Part shown: one piece after another, positions 36,216 to 46,583 of the stretch
Layout: every line of letters begins with the position of its first letter
How positions within the stretch are numbered: position 1 is the stretch's first letter
DNA from: Prinsepia uniflora
Taxonomy: Eukaryota; Streptophyta; Magnoliopsida; Rosales; Rosaceae
Direction: 5' to 3'
Length of the DNA: 64,000 nt
NCBI GenBank assembly: GCA_032719365.1
Contig: CM064866.1
Coordinates: forward strand, 2,771,781 to 2,835,780
Notes under the pieces: generated by a model
The model's input: only the letters and a program-made list of their open reading frames with translations
Told to the model about the DNA's origin: nothing
Database searches by the model: none
Position numbers and translations under genes: made by a program

Positions 36216-36395
36216 ATTGTAATGTTGGGAAATGACTTAATAAAACTGTTTTCCATATACCATCTGGATACGAGGATATATGATGGTCTCCTCCAGATGT
36301 CCAGGACACTGGGGAAGTCACGGTGCATTGTCTGCGAGGGGTCATTGTACGGAGTTACCGGACCGTATAGAGATTCAGGAGCAGGATTGCTATGA

Positions 36396-36535
36396 TTGAC
36401 GTCTAGGACGTCAAACATCTGTGATGTCAGAGATATGGACCCGGAGAGACCCCGGGCAGCACGCGTAGCTTATTATACTGTGAGATATGACGTCAGGGAC
36501 GTCAAGCGTCTGAGACGCTAAGCATCAGGGATGCT
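36396..36535 (+). repeat. Mini-hairpin row with 3-nt loops (family A)
   Basis: TTGACGTC-TAG-GACGTCAA (36396-36414), TGACGTC-AGG-GACGTCA (36488-36504), AGCGTC-TGA-GACGCT (36505-36519) and AGCATC-AGG-GATGCT (36521-36535). All stems are perfect. Confidence 0.9.
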
Positions 36536-37131
36536 GGTGATGGTAATGGTAAATATGGATTAATGAATCTATGAAATGGCTTTTCGGTTGGATTTGTGTT
36601 ACGTGGTAAAAATGGATTATTGGTTATGTTATGATATTTCGGGCCGGGGACCCTAAATAGTTTTGGATTTATGGATTTATGTTTATGGCTTTGGGCGGTG
36701 GCCCACATGGTTTTAATATGTCTGGTAGTGGTATTCCACAGTTTTGGGCTGAGTTCCCACACTTGGTTTTAAGTTAACGGTTTTTGGGCTAAGGCCCTAA
36801 TGGCTTGGTTGGACAAACGTTTTGGTTACTAGTTTTCGTGGCATGCATACGTTTTTATTGGAGGGCATAAATGTCTTATAACTGTGTTTACTAAATTTAA
36901 TGATTTTCGTCCACTCACAGCTTTTGGTTTTTAATGCCCTTCAGGTTGATTACGGATGCGACTGCAGCAGAGACTGGGACATTGCACGCCTCCTCCATCG
37001 ATCCTTGCGCACTCTGGAAGCCCCGTTTGGGCAGTGACTGTTGGTTATCCCTTGTCCGACACCCCTTGTTGGACGGGAGCAGGGCACATTCCACGGTAAT
37101 CCCGGGGGGATTGGGATGGGTCCTGTCAACT

Positions 37132-37143
37132 TGGTATCAGAGC
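37132..37143 (+). other. Primer-binding site, initiator tRNA-Met (family A)
   Basis: TGGTATCAGAGC three bases after the LTR end. Confidence 0.9.
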
Positions 37144-39837
37144 AGGGTTGCTCTATTTGTGCGCACAGGTCGAGGGTGTGATGTCTCTTTCGGCTGCAAT
37201 TCGTTATCAATCTGATAGATAGTTTTTGGGTTTTAATCGCGGATCGAGTGTGTTTGGCCCGATACGCCGTGCGTTAACGTGTTTCGACCCAAGTGGGGTT
37301 GTATGTGATGAACTGGAAATGTGGGACCGTCGGTTCGGTCATGTAATATTTGATAGTTGTGCTGCTAGGTGCAGCTAGGTTCGGGGAACCTCATTTAAGT
37401 AATGTTTTAAAATGTGAACCATTGTGGTGATCGCTAGTGTAAGAGATGTTGGTACATCGGAGTTGGCCGGTGACCTTAGTGGTGGAACCCACATTGAGTT
37501 GATGGTAGGATTTGATTTGACGTCTATACGATGTCTAGACCGCGGGGTCGGTCAGGAGGTGGATTTTATCTTATAGAGAGCTGTTTGATTCGGTGGAACC
37601 ATAGGGTGTGATTGTGGAACCCTAGTATATGTTGGAATAAAAAGGTAAACCTTAATTGTGACTAGTGGGTGAGAACTTGTGCTGCGACGAGCGACTGAGG
37701 TCATGGATGACCATGTGGATGACTCAAGTGAGTCTAGTCAGGACTATGGGATTCGATCTACGAATACGGTTCTGAGATAAATTATGTGATCCCGTGCTAG
37801 ATCGGGTATCGGTGTGATGTGAGAATGCGGATCTCGATAGCAATGACAGTTAGTCGGAAGTCATATGGAGATGACTGGCTATCGAGGGTAATTAGTGTGG
37901 TTACACTACTTGGGGATCAGGGGACTTTCATGGAACGTTCATTTTCCTGATGTGAACGGTTAGAAAGGTGGTACCCATAGTTGTGAGGTACGGGATCGTC
38001 GTTCGGTATGAGCGGAGATCCAAGAGGTACGAGTAGAGGTGCGGGATCGTCGTTCGGTATGAACGGAGATCCAGAGTTGTCATATTTGCACACAGTGTGC
38101 AAGTATGAATGTTTGTATGTTGGTACTTTTGTGCCGATACTAGTATGGATGCCTGTGTGCTGATACTAGTATTGTCGCTAGTGTGTTGGTGCTGGTACTA
38201 GAGCTGGTGCTAGTGTCGGTAATGGTGATGATGACGAGCCACGAGTTGGGGTGTGACTCCATCATGATGGACATAGGTTCGGTCTTTGAGATTTGGTAGT
38301 GGTTGAGTGATGGACTGGATGGGATCCAGTTGAGATTGTGAGGTGTTGGGATAAGTCCCAATAGTGGTGAGATAACCAGCGATGAGTGGATAAAAAGGTA
38401 TATTTGAGACTTGAGTAATCTTGGGATGACGTCCCCTACGTCATAAGAATTAGTGGATTTTGGGAGTTGTTGGCAACTCCAAAATTGGTGTGATTTTATT
38501 TTTTTATTATAAATGTAGGATTTTGTAATTGAGAATTTGGAAAACCGAGTGTTGAACCTGTAAAGGTTGGGATGTGCGAACGAAACAATAACGGATTGAT
38601 TGCGGACACGTGGTTGTCCAAGTGAGTTGAGGAGGTAGGAAGTCTAGTGGTTAGACTTGACATCTCGTTGGGAGCATGTCTGTTTCCAACATGGAACCTT
38701 AGTTTTGAGGAGAGTTGTAATTGTGGGACGAGAGGAGTGCTCATTTCCGCATTGGCGATAGGTATTTTGGAGTCATTGGGTTTGAATTCTTGTTTTCTGC
38801 CCTGGCAGACGTTGATTGTAGTTACCAGTACGTTGAGCGTGTATTGGTTGGTGGGCCCATGTAACACCCCGGAAATTCGAGGATTTCAATATTGTACTTT
38901 AATGTGTGATTTGACGCTTTTACCCTTGTGATAGGTATGGCCAATTGTTGACTTTTGATTGATGAATTAAATGGACTTTGACCTATGACCGTGACGTAGT
39001 TCGGGACGTCACGAGTTCATAGACAGGTGGCACATCCAATTCGGGCGATCAGGGAAAAAGTTATGGCTATCGGAAGTTCAGGGGCATTATCGTAATTTGG
39101 ACTTCCGGGAGGGAAAATGTTGACTTTTCTTTTGGCAACTAATTTTCAGTTGACTCAAGGACCGTCAGGTAGGCCTCGACGTCCTGAGTCCGTAGACAGG
39201 CGGCACGCCGAAATCGGACTTCGTACGAGGAAGTTATGGTCAGAAACGTGAAATCGGGAGGTTCGTGTCTCGGTTTTCGTGTCGAATATTTTATTCTAAA
39301 AATTCTGATTGGAGGACACCTGGTGAGTGACAAGTGTCACTCACCCATTGGCTAGATTGGATCAGATCCACTATGGGATTAAATAGCATTAAAATCCACT
39401 TTTGATCTCAGCCATTGATTTGAAGTACCCAGATCTAATCTGAACCATTGATCTCATCCTTGAGATCAAATCTGGACCGTCCATTTCCTTTCCCTCCATT
39501 CTTTATATTTTCTACCCGAAATGCACATTCTGCCCATTTGAACAAACACCCCAGCTCATCACCCACTCTCTGTGTCTGTGTGTTGCTGGACTCACGGGGA
39601 AGGAGGGAGGCACGGCGGTGGACGGCGGCAGACGGCGGCGAGGTAAGCCGGTTTCTAAACCCGAAACGGTTTCAAAAACCCAGGATTTGGTAACTTGATT
39701 TCCAACGTTTAGTTTTGTGTTAATTTGATCCTATTCGATTCTATGGACTGATAGGGAACTTTAGGACGTGACTTCGTGGTCGGAGGTGACCTGAACGGTG
39801 GCTAAACAGCGACGGGAACCCGAGTCTGTTCATCGAG

Positions 39838-40641
39838 GTGAGTCTTCGATTCAGCCCTTGTTTATTGATTTTAATTAGCTAGAACTGTTTCTGGGATTAA
39901 GACGAGTAGTTAGGAACAAACCTGAACAAAAATGATTGAGAAATAGTGGAATGGTGACCGGGTCATGATCGCGGGTCTGATCGACCCGAGTTGCAGAGAT
40001 ACGGGTCAACCCGTCTGAGGACAGAGGTGATGACGTGGCACCCTGTCAGACTGTCAGGTGACGTGGACCAACCGTGAGCCGACACGTGTCACATGTCAGT
40101 GCACAGTTAGCACTGACATGTCAGTGACGTGGCCCAATCAGGGGCTGCCACGTGTCACTGACATGTCAGTGACGTGGACCTGTGCCGTGCTGACACGTGG
40201 AACATGTCAGATCTGACACGTGGCCTGACAGATCAGTGAGGTGGACCAATCGGATGTTGACACGTGGCACCTGTCAGAGTCTGACACGTCGGACCTGACA
40301 GTTGTCAGATGATGTCATGCTGACGTCAGCAGTGACGTCAGCGATGACGTCAGCAGGCACTGTTCCTGCGTTGACCGACGCGTTGACTGGCGCGTGTGGG
40401 CGCGTGTGGGCGCGTGTGAACAGTACTTTTGGTGGGACCACCACCATTCTTTAGGTTTCGACGATCCGGATCCAATGGCGGTGGTTTCGGGTCGATCGGA
40501 GATCATTAAGTTGGTCAAAATGAGGTTTATTGCATTGGGAAGCGCGTTCGGGCAGCTCTCCCGGGCCGGTTTCGGCCTAGGCTTTCATGGTTGAATGTTG
40601 GGGGTTTAAATTGACCTTTACGAATACTTTGGACTTGACAG
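39838..40641 (+). other. Predicted LTR leader intron 1 (family C, plus copy)
   Basis: Donor CATCGAG|GTGAGT and acceptor GGACTTGACAG|GG. It contains the TGACATGTCA array. A 58-nt exon-like block (40642-40699) follows. Confidence 0.5.
40010..40350 (+). repeat. Array of TGACATGTCA palindromes and CACGTG boxes (family C, plus copy)
   Basis: Counterpart of 30335-30665, in reverse orientation, followed by GCGCGTGTGG repeats (about 40391-40421). Confidence 0.8.
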
Positions 40642-40699
40642 GGATTGTAGATTTGTACCAGGACGAGGGTATACGTTCGGTTTCTAGCAGGATTGTACT

Positions 40700-41363
40700 G
40701 TGAGTGGGCCCGTTTTCATTAAACCCTTGCATGCTTAAATGTTTTCCGATTTACTTATATGTTCACATGCTGGAATCTATAAATGGTTTTGATGATATTG
40801 AGATTTCGGTTATGGCACGTTTCACGGTATTTGGGCATAAGACCCGTTTGATGAAACGTAACGATCGGTTCAGATTTTACCTATGTATACATATATGTTT
40901 GCATGTGGATATCAATAAAATGTATTTGGTACTGCACTGTATAGATCCTTCCATATTATATTGTCTCCTCCGGATGAGGTACCCCGGAGAGGTCACGGAC
41001 GTCTAGAACGTCCAGCGTCTATGACGCTAAGCATCGGGGATGCTGTAACCGAACAGGGTTCGGGGATTGAACTCGGAATTGTGACCCGAGTGGCACGCGT
41101 AGCCTTGTGATTGTGACCTTATTGAACGTCAGGGACGTCGGACATCTGGGATGTCGGGATTGGAGTGTATAGTGCAGTAGCTAAAATTATGGTTATGGTT
41201 TTATTACATGCCTTATGATTCATATTATATTATTTATGATTTTAAAGGATGCTGCATGCATGTTTGGAAAACGGAGGGGTAAATTATATGTTTTACTTTT
41301 CAAATGATTTTATAAACTTGAGTTTGGTCCACTCACCCTTAATGTTTTTGGTAACCCCTCCAG
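40700..41363 (+). other. Predicted LTR leader intron 2 (family C, plus copy)
   Basis: Donor GTGAGTGGGC (40700-40709). GTCCACTCAC lies at 41328-41337; the pairing has one G-U position. The acceptor CCCCTCCAG ends at 41363. The mini-hairpins at 40997-41155 lie inside. Confidence 0.55.
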
Positions 41364-43120
41364 GTCGTGATACTGAGGTAGAGGAGGAACCTGAGGCTGA
41401 GGCATAGATCTACTTCTGCGTACCTGAACCCCTGCTGGGTGGTTTACCCGCAGGTTTATGTTAGAGTCGTGCTCGCAACTTGTAATTTTGGATTTCATCC
41501 CTTGTCTGACATCTGTTTAATTCGGATTTGTTGTAAGACTTAAATTTGATTATTTATGCATTTGATGTTTTGAGGTTAAAATTGGTATGAATTAGTGGGT
41601 GTCAGACGGGAGCAGGGCACGTCCCCTTGTGGTCCCTGTGGGATCGGGGCGGGTCCTGTCAGCCCATGTGTGTTTTTGGGTCATTAGGAGGAGCTACGTA
41701 TTCGAAATTAGGTAAACGAGATTTCTCATTTTCTACTTGGTGACAGACGATGTTGGGTTACATGGCGTGGTGAGTGCAGCGAGTTTTGGTTGCATCCACG
41801 TAGGATGAGTATTGACGTCATCATTTTGGATCATCCTTGGTTTTCCTAGGTGGAATGACAAGGATCGATACGAACTTGGGTAGGTGAGTCGTAAATGACG
41901 GGACAGAACTTCTTTTCAAAGTGGGGCTCATATGGTATCTTACTCGAGTGAATAGGTCGTGGTCGGATTTTGTCAACCTTAGATGTGTGGAGGTTTGATT
42001 GGCTTCCCTATGAAGTCAATCAAGTGTATTGAACAGGTAACCAATAGGTTCGTTTTTTGTGTGTCTTGGTAAAGGTGAACGAGATTTCGGGATTTGGAAT
42101 CGAATTTCTGGGTGACGATTCAGGATTCGATTTTGGAACTTGAAAGTATATATTTTTGGATTTGGGTACGGAATGATTATTCCAAATGCTAGCTTACGGA
42201 ATAATGATTTCGGATTCAGATTTGGATATGAATTAAAAATGTGATGTCTGGGTTTGGAACCGAGATTTCTTACGAAATTGCGGATTCGGATTCAGAATTG
42301 GAACTAGATGATGGGTGGAGTTCGATTTGTCTCATGCTGGATTGGGAAAATGGTACTCTATTGTTGGAACGTGTTTGGCTATGGCCTAGGTGGTTGTAGT
42401 CCGGTCATTAGATAGATGTGTGTACTTCGTACATGGTTCGAGGTACAATACTTTGTAGACTTGTGGTGTCTAGTTACGGTATATGGATTATACCCGAGGT
42501 GTGTCGGTGAGCGTGTTGGTAGCCGGATTGGTTCCGATACCATTGGATTAGTCGAGGACCGGACATTACTATGCAATGGGTCATGGTATTTCCGATGAGT
42601 CTAATTATGCACGGGACGTGTGAAATGTCGGTAAATGTTTACTAAGTCAAGTACGTTGGTTGCATGTGTAGCCACGAGTGAGTCTAGTGTCAGTTTTCGA
42701 CTGACAACTGCCAAGTGGTGACAGATTGTCGGGATGTGTCAACATAGATTATTAAGTGAGGTCAGGTGACTCCTAGTGGGAGTAAATACCAGGATAGATT
42801 GGTGAGTGAGAAAGGGACTGTCGAGTTGTTGTGTCAACGAAAGGATAGATTGCACAAGTGGTGTCAGTCCGAAACAAGTAGTTTCAGTCAGTCGACGGGG
42901 TCGAATGTAGTCATTGCGTTATGAATACTAGTGGTACGTTTGGGTGCCGACAAGTTTCGTCTGATTGGTTGGTGTACGGGTATACACGTGTTGCGAGGTC
43001 GATTCTACTTCCCACGGGGTGTTTGTGGAATCAGGGTAGTCGAGTTTCGAGAATGAAACTAATTAAGGAGGGAAGAACGTTGAGATTAGATCAGTTGGAA
43101 TTTTGAGGACGAAATTTATT

Positions 43121-43132
43121 AAGGAGGGAAGG
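43121..43132 (+). other. Polypurine tract before the A/B LTR
   Basis: AAGGAGGGAAGG, one base before the LTR opening TGTAACGACCCG at 43134. Confidence 0.85.
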
Positions 43133-43133
43133 T

Positions 43134-44507
43134 TGTAACGACCCGTCCCGAATTCCGGGATTACATTAGTGACTAATCTTGATTAGTGAGGTCGATCGGT
43201 GGTTAGTAGGGCGAAATCGGACTAAATGTGCAAAATGACCGTTTTACCCCAAGTCGTGGGCAAAATGTTGACTTTTTGATCGGACGGTCAAACGGACTTT
43301 GAGCGATGACCGTGACGTAGCTCGGGACGTCACAAGTTCATAGACAGATGGCACGTTCGATTCCGACATTCGAGGAGAAAGTTACGATGTTCGGAAGTTG
43401 AGAGGCATTTTGGTAATTTGGCATATTAGGGTCCAAATGTTGACTTTTTGACCGGGAGGTCCTATGGACGAGGGCCAAGGACCGTTACGTAGGTATCGTC
43501 GATGCGAATCCAACGACAGGCGGCATGCCGAAATCGGAGATTCGACGACGAAGTTATGGTCAAGGAAACGAATTAACGAACCGAGGCTTCGATTAAAATA
43601 ATAATATAATAATGAATAGTAACCGATGACTGTGCACATCCGGATGAGTGACAAGTGTCACCCATCCCTTGTTTCCAGCTCCTTGTTTCCCTCCAAACAC
43701 CATCATTACAACATCATCATCATCATCTCTAATCATCCTTGTCTTCCATTTTCTCTTCCATTTTCTTCATATTTCCTTACACCGTGAACAACACCAACTG
43801 AGTGTGTGAGCTGGGGGAATTGGCTGCCTTCTCATGGCAGAATTGAAGAAATTGAGAGACTTGAAGATTGTATTAATTGAGAGAAACACACGGGACAGAG
43901 TGAGGGAGGATGAAATCAAAATCGAAAATTAGAAAATTTGGGGGGAAAATTCGAATACTGAGAGTTAGTCTCTGAGGATCGGAATGGAGCTCAATTCGAG
44001 CTTTCTGGGAGTGCCACGATCAATTTCATCGAAAGAATGAAGGAATTTGGTGCCCAATTCACTCTGAACGAGCTTGGTGACAGAGGAAGAAAATCGAGGT
44101 TGTGTCGTGATCTTGGAGCAATCAAACGGTGTAATTGATGTGGGGAAACTGCTTCTCATGATCCAATGATGCTTCTGGGTGCATCAATTGGAAGAAACCG
44201 GTTGAGATTGACGGAACTCCATGATTGCATAGTGACGGGTGTTCTTCATTGTTCATCATGGAATCGTGGATTGTAGGTAATGTTTTGTGTAATTAACGTT
44301 ACAGAACTTTAATTTAAGTTAAAACGAAGCTAACTGAATGATTAATTGGAAGGTTTAAGGTTGAATTGATAGGATTGGAACCGGGTCATCTCGCGGGCTA
44401 ATTGGACCCGTTTACCAGACATACCGGTTAGGACGATGCACTGTAGCAGGCGCGTGGGTTTCACGCGCAGCCACTCACCGCGGCGAGTGACGGCGCGTGA
44501 GACCCAC
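43134..44507 (+). repeat. Left half of a chimeric LTR (family A type)
   Basis: Nearly the same as 33984-35345 of the family A 5' LTR up to the GC-rich element. It then departs from A and joins family B sequence (continuing at 52690) across the nested Athila-like element. It serves as the 3' LTR of the family A element on its left. Confidence 0.8.
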
Positions 44508-45169
44508 TGATAGGTCATCAAATAAGCATTATTTTATATTATTTTATACCCTTTATACTTAGCTTTTAATATTAAAATAATAAATAATTAAATAAAATAA
44601 TTTATTTTGTGTTATTTTTGTTTAAATAAATAAAGTTTGTAATTTGGAGTATTTTGGCGAAAGAATCGTCTCGATCGGAATTATAACGAATAAATTATAG
44701 ACGAAATTCGGTGGAGTAATTAATTTAGTTATTAATTAAATTAATTAATTAATTTTTCTGTGCAGCCCAAACCCAATTGTTAAAAACCAGCCCAGCGAAG
44801 CCCAAATCCGATGCAGCCCGGCCCATATTTCGGCCTGAAGGCCAGCCCACAACGCCGCAAGCCCAGGCCCAAGCGGCCCAGCCTTCTTCAGCCTTGCCCA
44901 GCGAGTTCGGCGCGCGCCTACCGATTCGCTGCTCTTCTCCTCAGCGCGCGGCCGCCGAATCCACAGACCGTTTTTCAGCAGCTACCAGCCGAACCCCCTA
45001 TCTTCTTTTCCAGCAAAGGTTGCAGCCATTCCTTCCACTTTCCAACCCAATTTTACAACTTTACAACTAAAACCACCACCCAATCTCATCATTTCACTTT
45101 TTAATATTTTTATTGTAACTTTGATTTGTTTTTATTTATTTTTTTAGAGTGTAATTAGCTTTTTCCCCC

Positions 45170-45177
45170 TATAAATA
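45170..45177 (+). promoter_or_regulatory. TATA box in the Athila-like 5' LTR
   Basis: TATAAATA within the palindrome-like CCCCTATAAATAGGGG. Transcription would start near 45200, placing the stem-loop cluster in the RNA leader. The 3' LTR has the same site at 51286-51293. Confidence 0.75.
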
Positions 45178-45536
45178 GGGGTTCAATTCTTGTATTTTGG
45201 AGAGTCCCCAATTAGTTTCATTCTTCCATTTCTTTCATTTTTCTTAGTTCTAGTTCTTAGTTAGTTCTTTTGTTTCTCTCTTTTAAGAGACATTTTTTGG
45301 GACCATTTTAACTTCTTGTAGATTTTCTTATTAATTAGCTTTATTTTAATTCTTGTTCTTAATTTATGTTATTTTTATTTTTCTTAATTTCATTTCTTCT
45401 TTACTTTGTTCTTGTGATATTTCTTTGAGATCTCTTAAACACATTTTTATGCTTTCCTTAAGAAATACCTAGGCCAAGTAATTCTAAGGCAATTCAAGAG
45501 TTTTAAGACCGAATTCCTCGTATTTCTTCTTCCATC

Positions 45537-45893
45537 TTCACAAGTTTCCTGCCGCTGTTCGGTGATTCTTGTGAAAATCCATACTTCTCTACTTAAATTC
45601 TTGTTATTGTTATTGGTTTTACTTATAATTCAATATATGTGTTGGTATTTTCTTTCTAACATTTGTAAGTAAGAATGCAATCTCCATGTGTTTTACTTTT
45701 TGAGTTTCTTTTACTTCATATGTTTTAGTGCTTAAACTTCAATTCGAAGCTAAATGTTGATCCGCTGTTCGGGGCATTTAGAATAGAGTTGAAGAGATTT
45801 AATGTTTGATCGCTGTTCGGCGCATTAAATCACTTACTTAAGGTGGATCATATTGTAAGTAATAATCCGCTGTTCGGTGCATTTATAATATGA
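45537..45893 (+). other. Four stem-loops presenting a common CGCTGTTCGG motif (5' LTR)
   Basis: The stems are TTCACAAG/CTTGTGAA (45537-45544, 45568-45575), CTAAATG/CATTTAG (45750-45756, 45775-45781), GATTTAATG/CATTAAATC (45796-45804, 45823-45831) and TCATATT/AATATGA (45848-45854, 45887-45893). Each loop holds CGCTGTTCGG, usually CCGCTGTTCGG. The stems are perfect and unrelated to one another. Confidence 0.9.
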
Positions 45894-46565
45894 AAAATGT
45901 ATGCATGTATTTGAGATGATTAAGGTATGATTTCGTGATTGGTTCAATATGAGCATGATGTTAGAGTGTTGGTAAAAATATGTGTTTGAAGAAAATTCAC
46001 TAGTACAAAGGTTAAAGTAGAAGTAAAATTAAGTATTTAATTATTTTTACTTGTTTTATTTATTTTATATTTACAACTCTTTTCAAACCCCCCCTTTTCA
46101 ATTCTTTATTCTTTTATTCTTTTATTCTTTTATTCTTTTATTCTTTTTTATTCTTTATTCTTTTATTGTTTTATTCTTCTATCCTTTTTATTCTTTATTC
46201 TTTTATTCTTTTATTCTTCCTTTATACTTTTAGTTTATTATTCTTTGATTCTTTCATCTCTTTATTCTTTTATTCTTTAATACTTTTAGTTTATTATTCT
46301 TTGATTAATTAATTCTTTAATTCTTTAATTCTTTAATTCATTAATTCTTTAATTTGTTAATTCTTTAATTATTTAATTCATTAATTTATTAATTATTCAT
46401 TTATTCATTACTCTTTCCCACTAACACATTATTAATGTTCCCTAATTTCCCCGGTTAAGAACGATCCCTATTTACCAATACTACATCTACACAAAAAGGG
46501 TTTAAATTGTACAACACTCAAATTACGTGTTTAATTTAATGCGTAGTTTGGGCGTAGTCAATTTT

Positions 46566-46583
46566 TGGCGCCGTTGCCGGGGA
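46566..46583 (+). other. Primer-binding site, tRNA-Asp
   Basis: TGGCGCCGTTGCCGGGGA is complementary to the 3' end of plant tRNA-Asp(GTC) including CCA. It lies five bases after the LTR end. Confidence 0.88.

Larger units (their letters stand above)
35638..36944 (+). other. Predicted LTR leader intron (family A)
   Basis: GTGAGTGGAC at 35638-35647 (or GTATGT four bases earlier) as donor, the exact complement GTCCACTCAC at 36909-36918, then a T-rich stretch and CCCTTCAG|G ending at 36944. Confidence 0.5.
33984..37128 (+). repeat. 5' LTR, family A (about 3.15 kb)
   Basis: Opens TGTAACGACCCGTCC and closes GGGTCCTGTCA directly before a tRNA-Met primer site. It has the doubled 5' module (34107-34420), the GC-rich element (35285-35345), the predicted intron at 35638-36944 with the GGGCC-type hairpin row (35938-36215) and the GACGTC-type hairpins (36396-36535). 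The 5' half is almost the same as 43134-44507. Confidence 0.9.
38860..41661 (+). mobile_element. Solo LTR, family C, plus strand
   Basis: About 2.80 kb, opening TGTAACACCCCGG and ending GGGTCCTGTCA, flanked by the duplication GCCCA (38855-38859 and 41662-41666). It is nested in the family A interior, so it inserted later. Confidence 0.95.
37129..43133 (+). mobile_element. Interior of family A element, no gag or pol, split by a solo LTR
   Basis: After removing the solo LTR, about 3.2 kb remain (37129-38859 and 41667-43133). No retrotransposon domain is visible. 41880-43133 is related to 35-1800 (minus strand) of the GAG-only element, so the two are one superfamily, but the gag has been lost or replaced here. 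Small direct repeats lie at 37984-38070 (GCGGGATCGTCGTTCGGTAT unit) and 38150-38230. Confidence 0.8.
44508..46560 (+). repeat. 5' LTR of the Athila-like element
   Basis: Opens TGATAGGTCATC and ends GGGCGTAGTCA. A TATA box sits at 45170, a cluster of four stem-loops at 45537-45893 and a TTCTTTTA microsatellite at 46098-46260. Two overlapping 97-codon frames (44777-45104) are probably incidental. Confidence 0.93.

Noticed and set aside
44777..45104. Two overlapping 97-codon frames, repeated at 50893-51220
   Set aside because: Their identity only reflects the two near-identical LTRs. Composition is Pro/Ala/Ser from a GC-rich patch upstream of the TATA box, with no domain.
46051..46233. Phe/Leu-rich frame near the LTR end (also 52167-52436)
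   Set aside because: Translation of the TTCTTTTA microsatellite.
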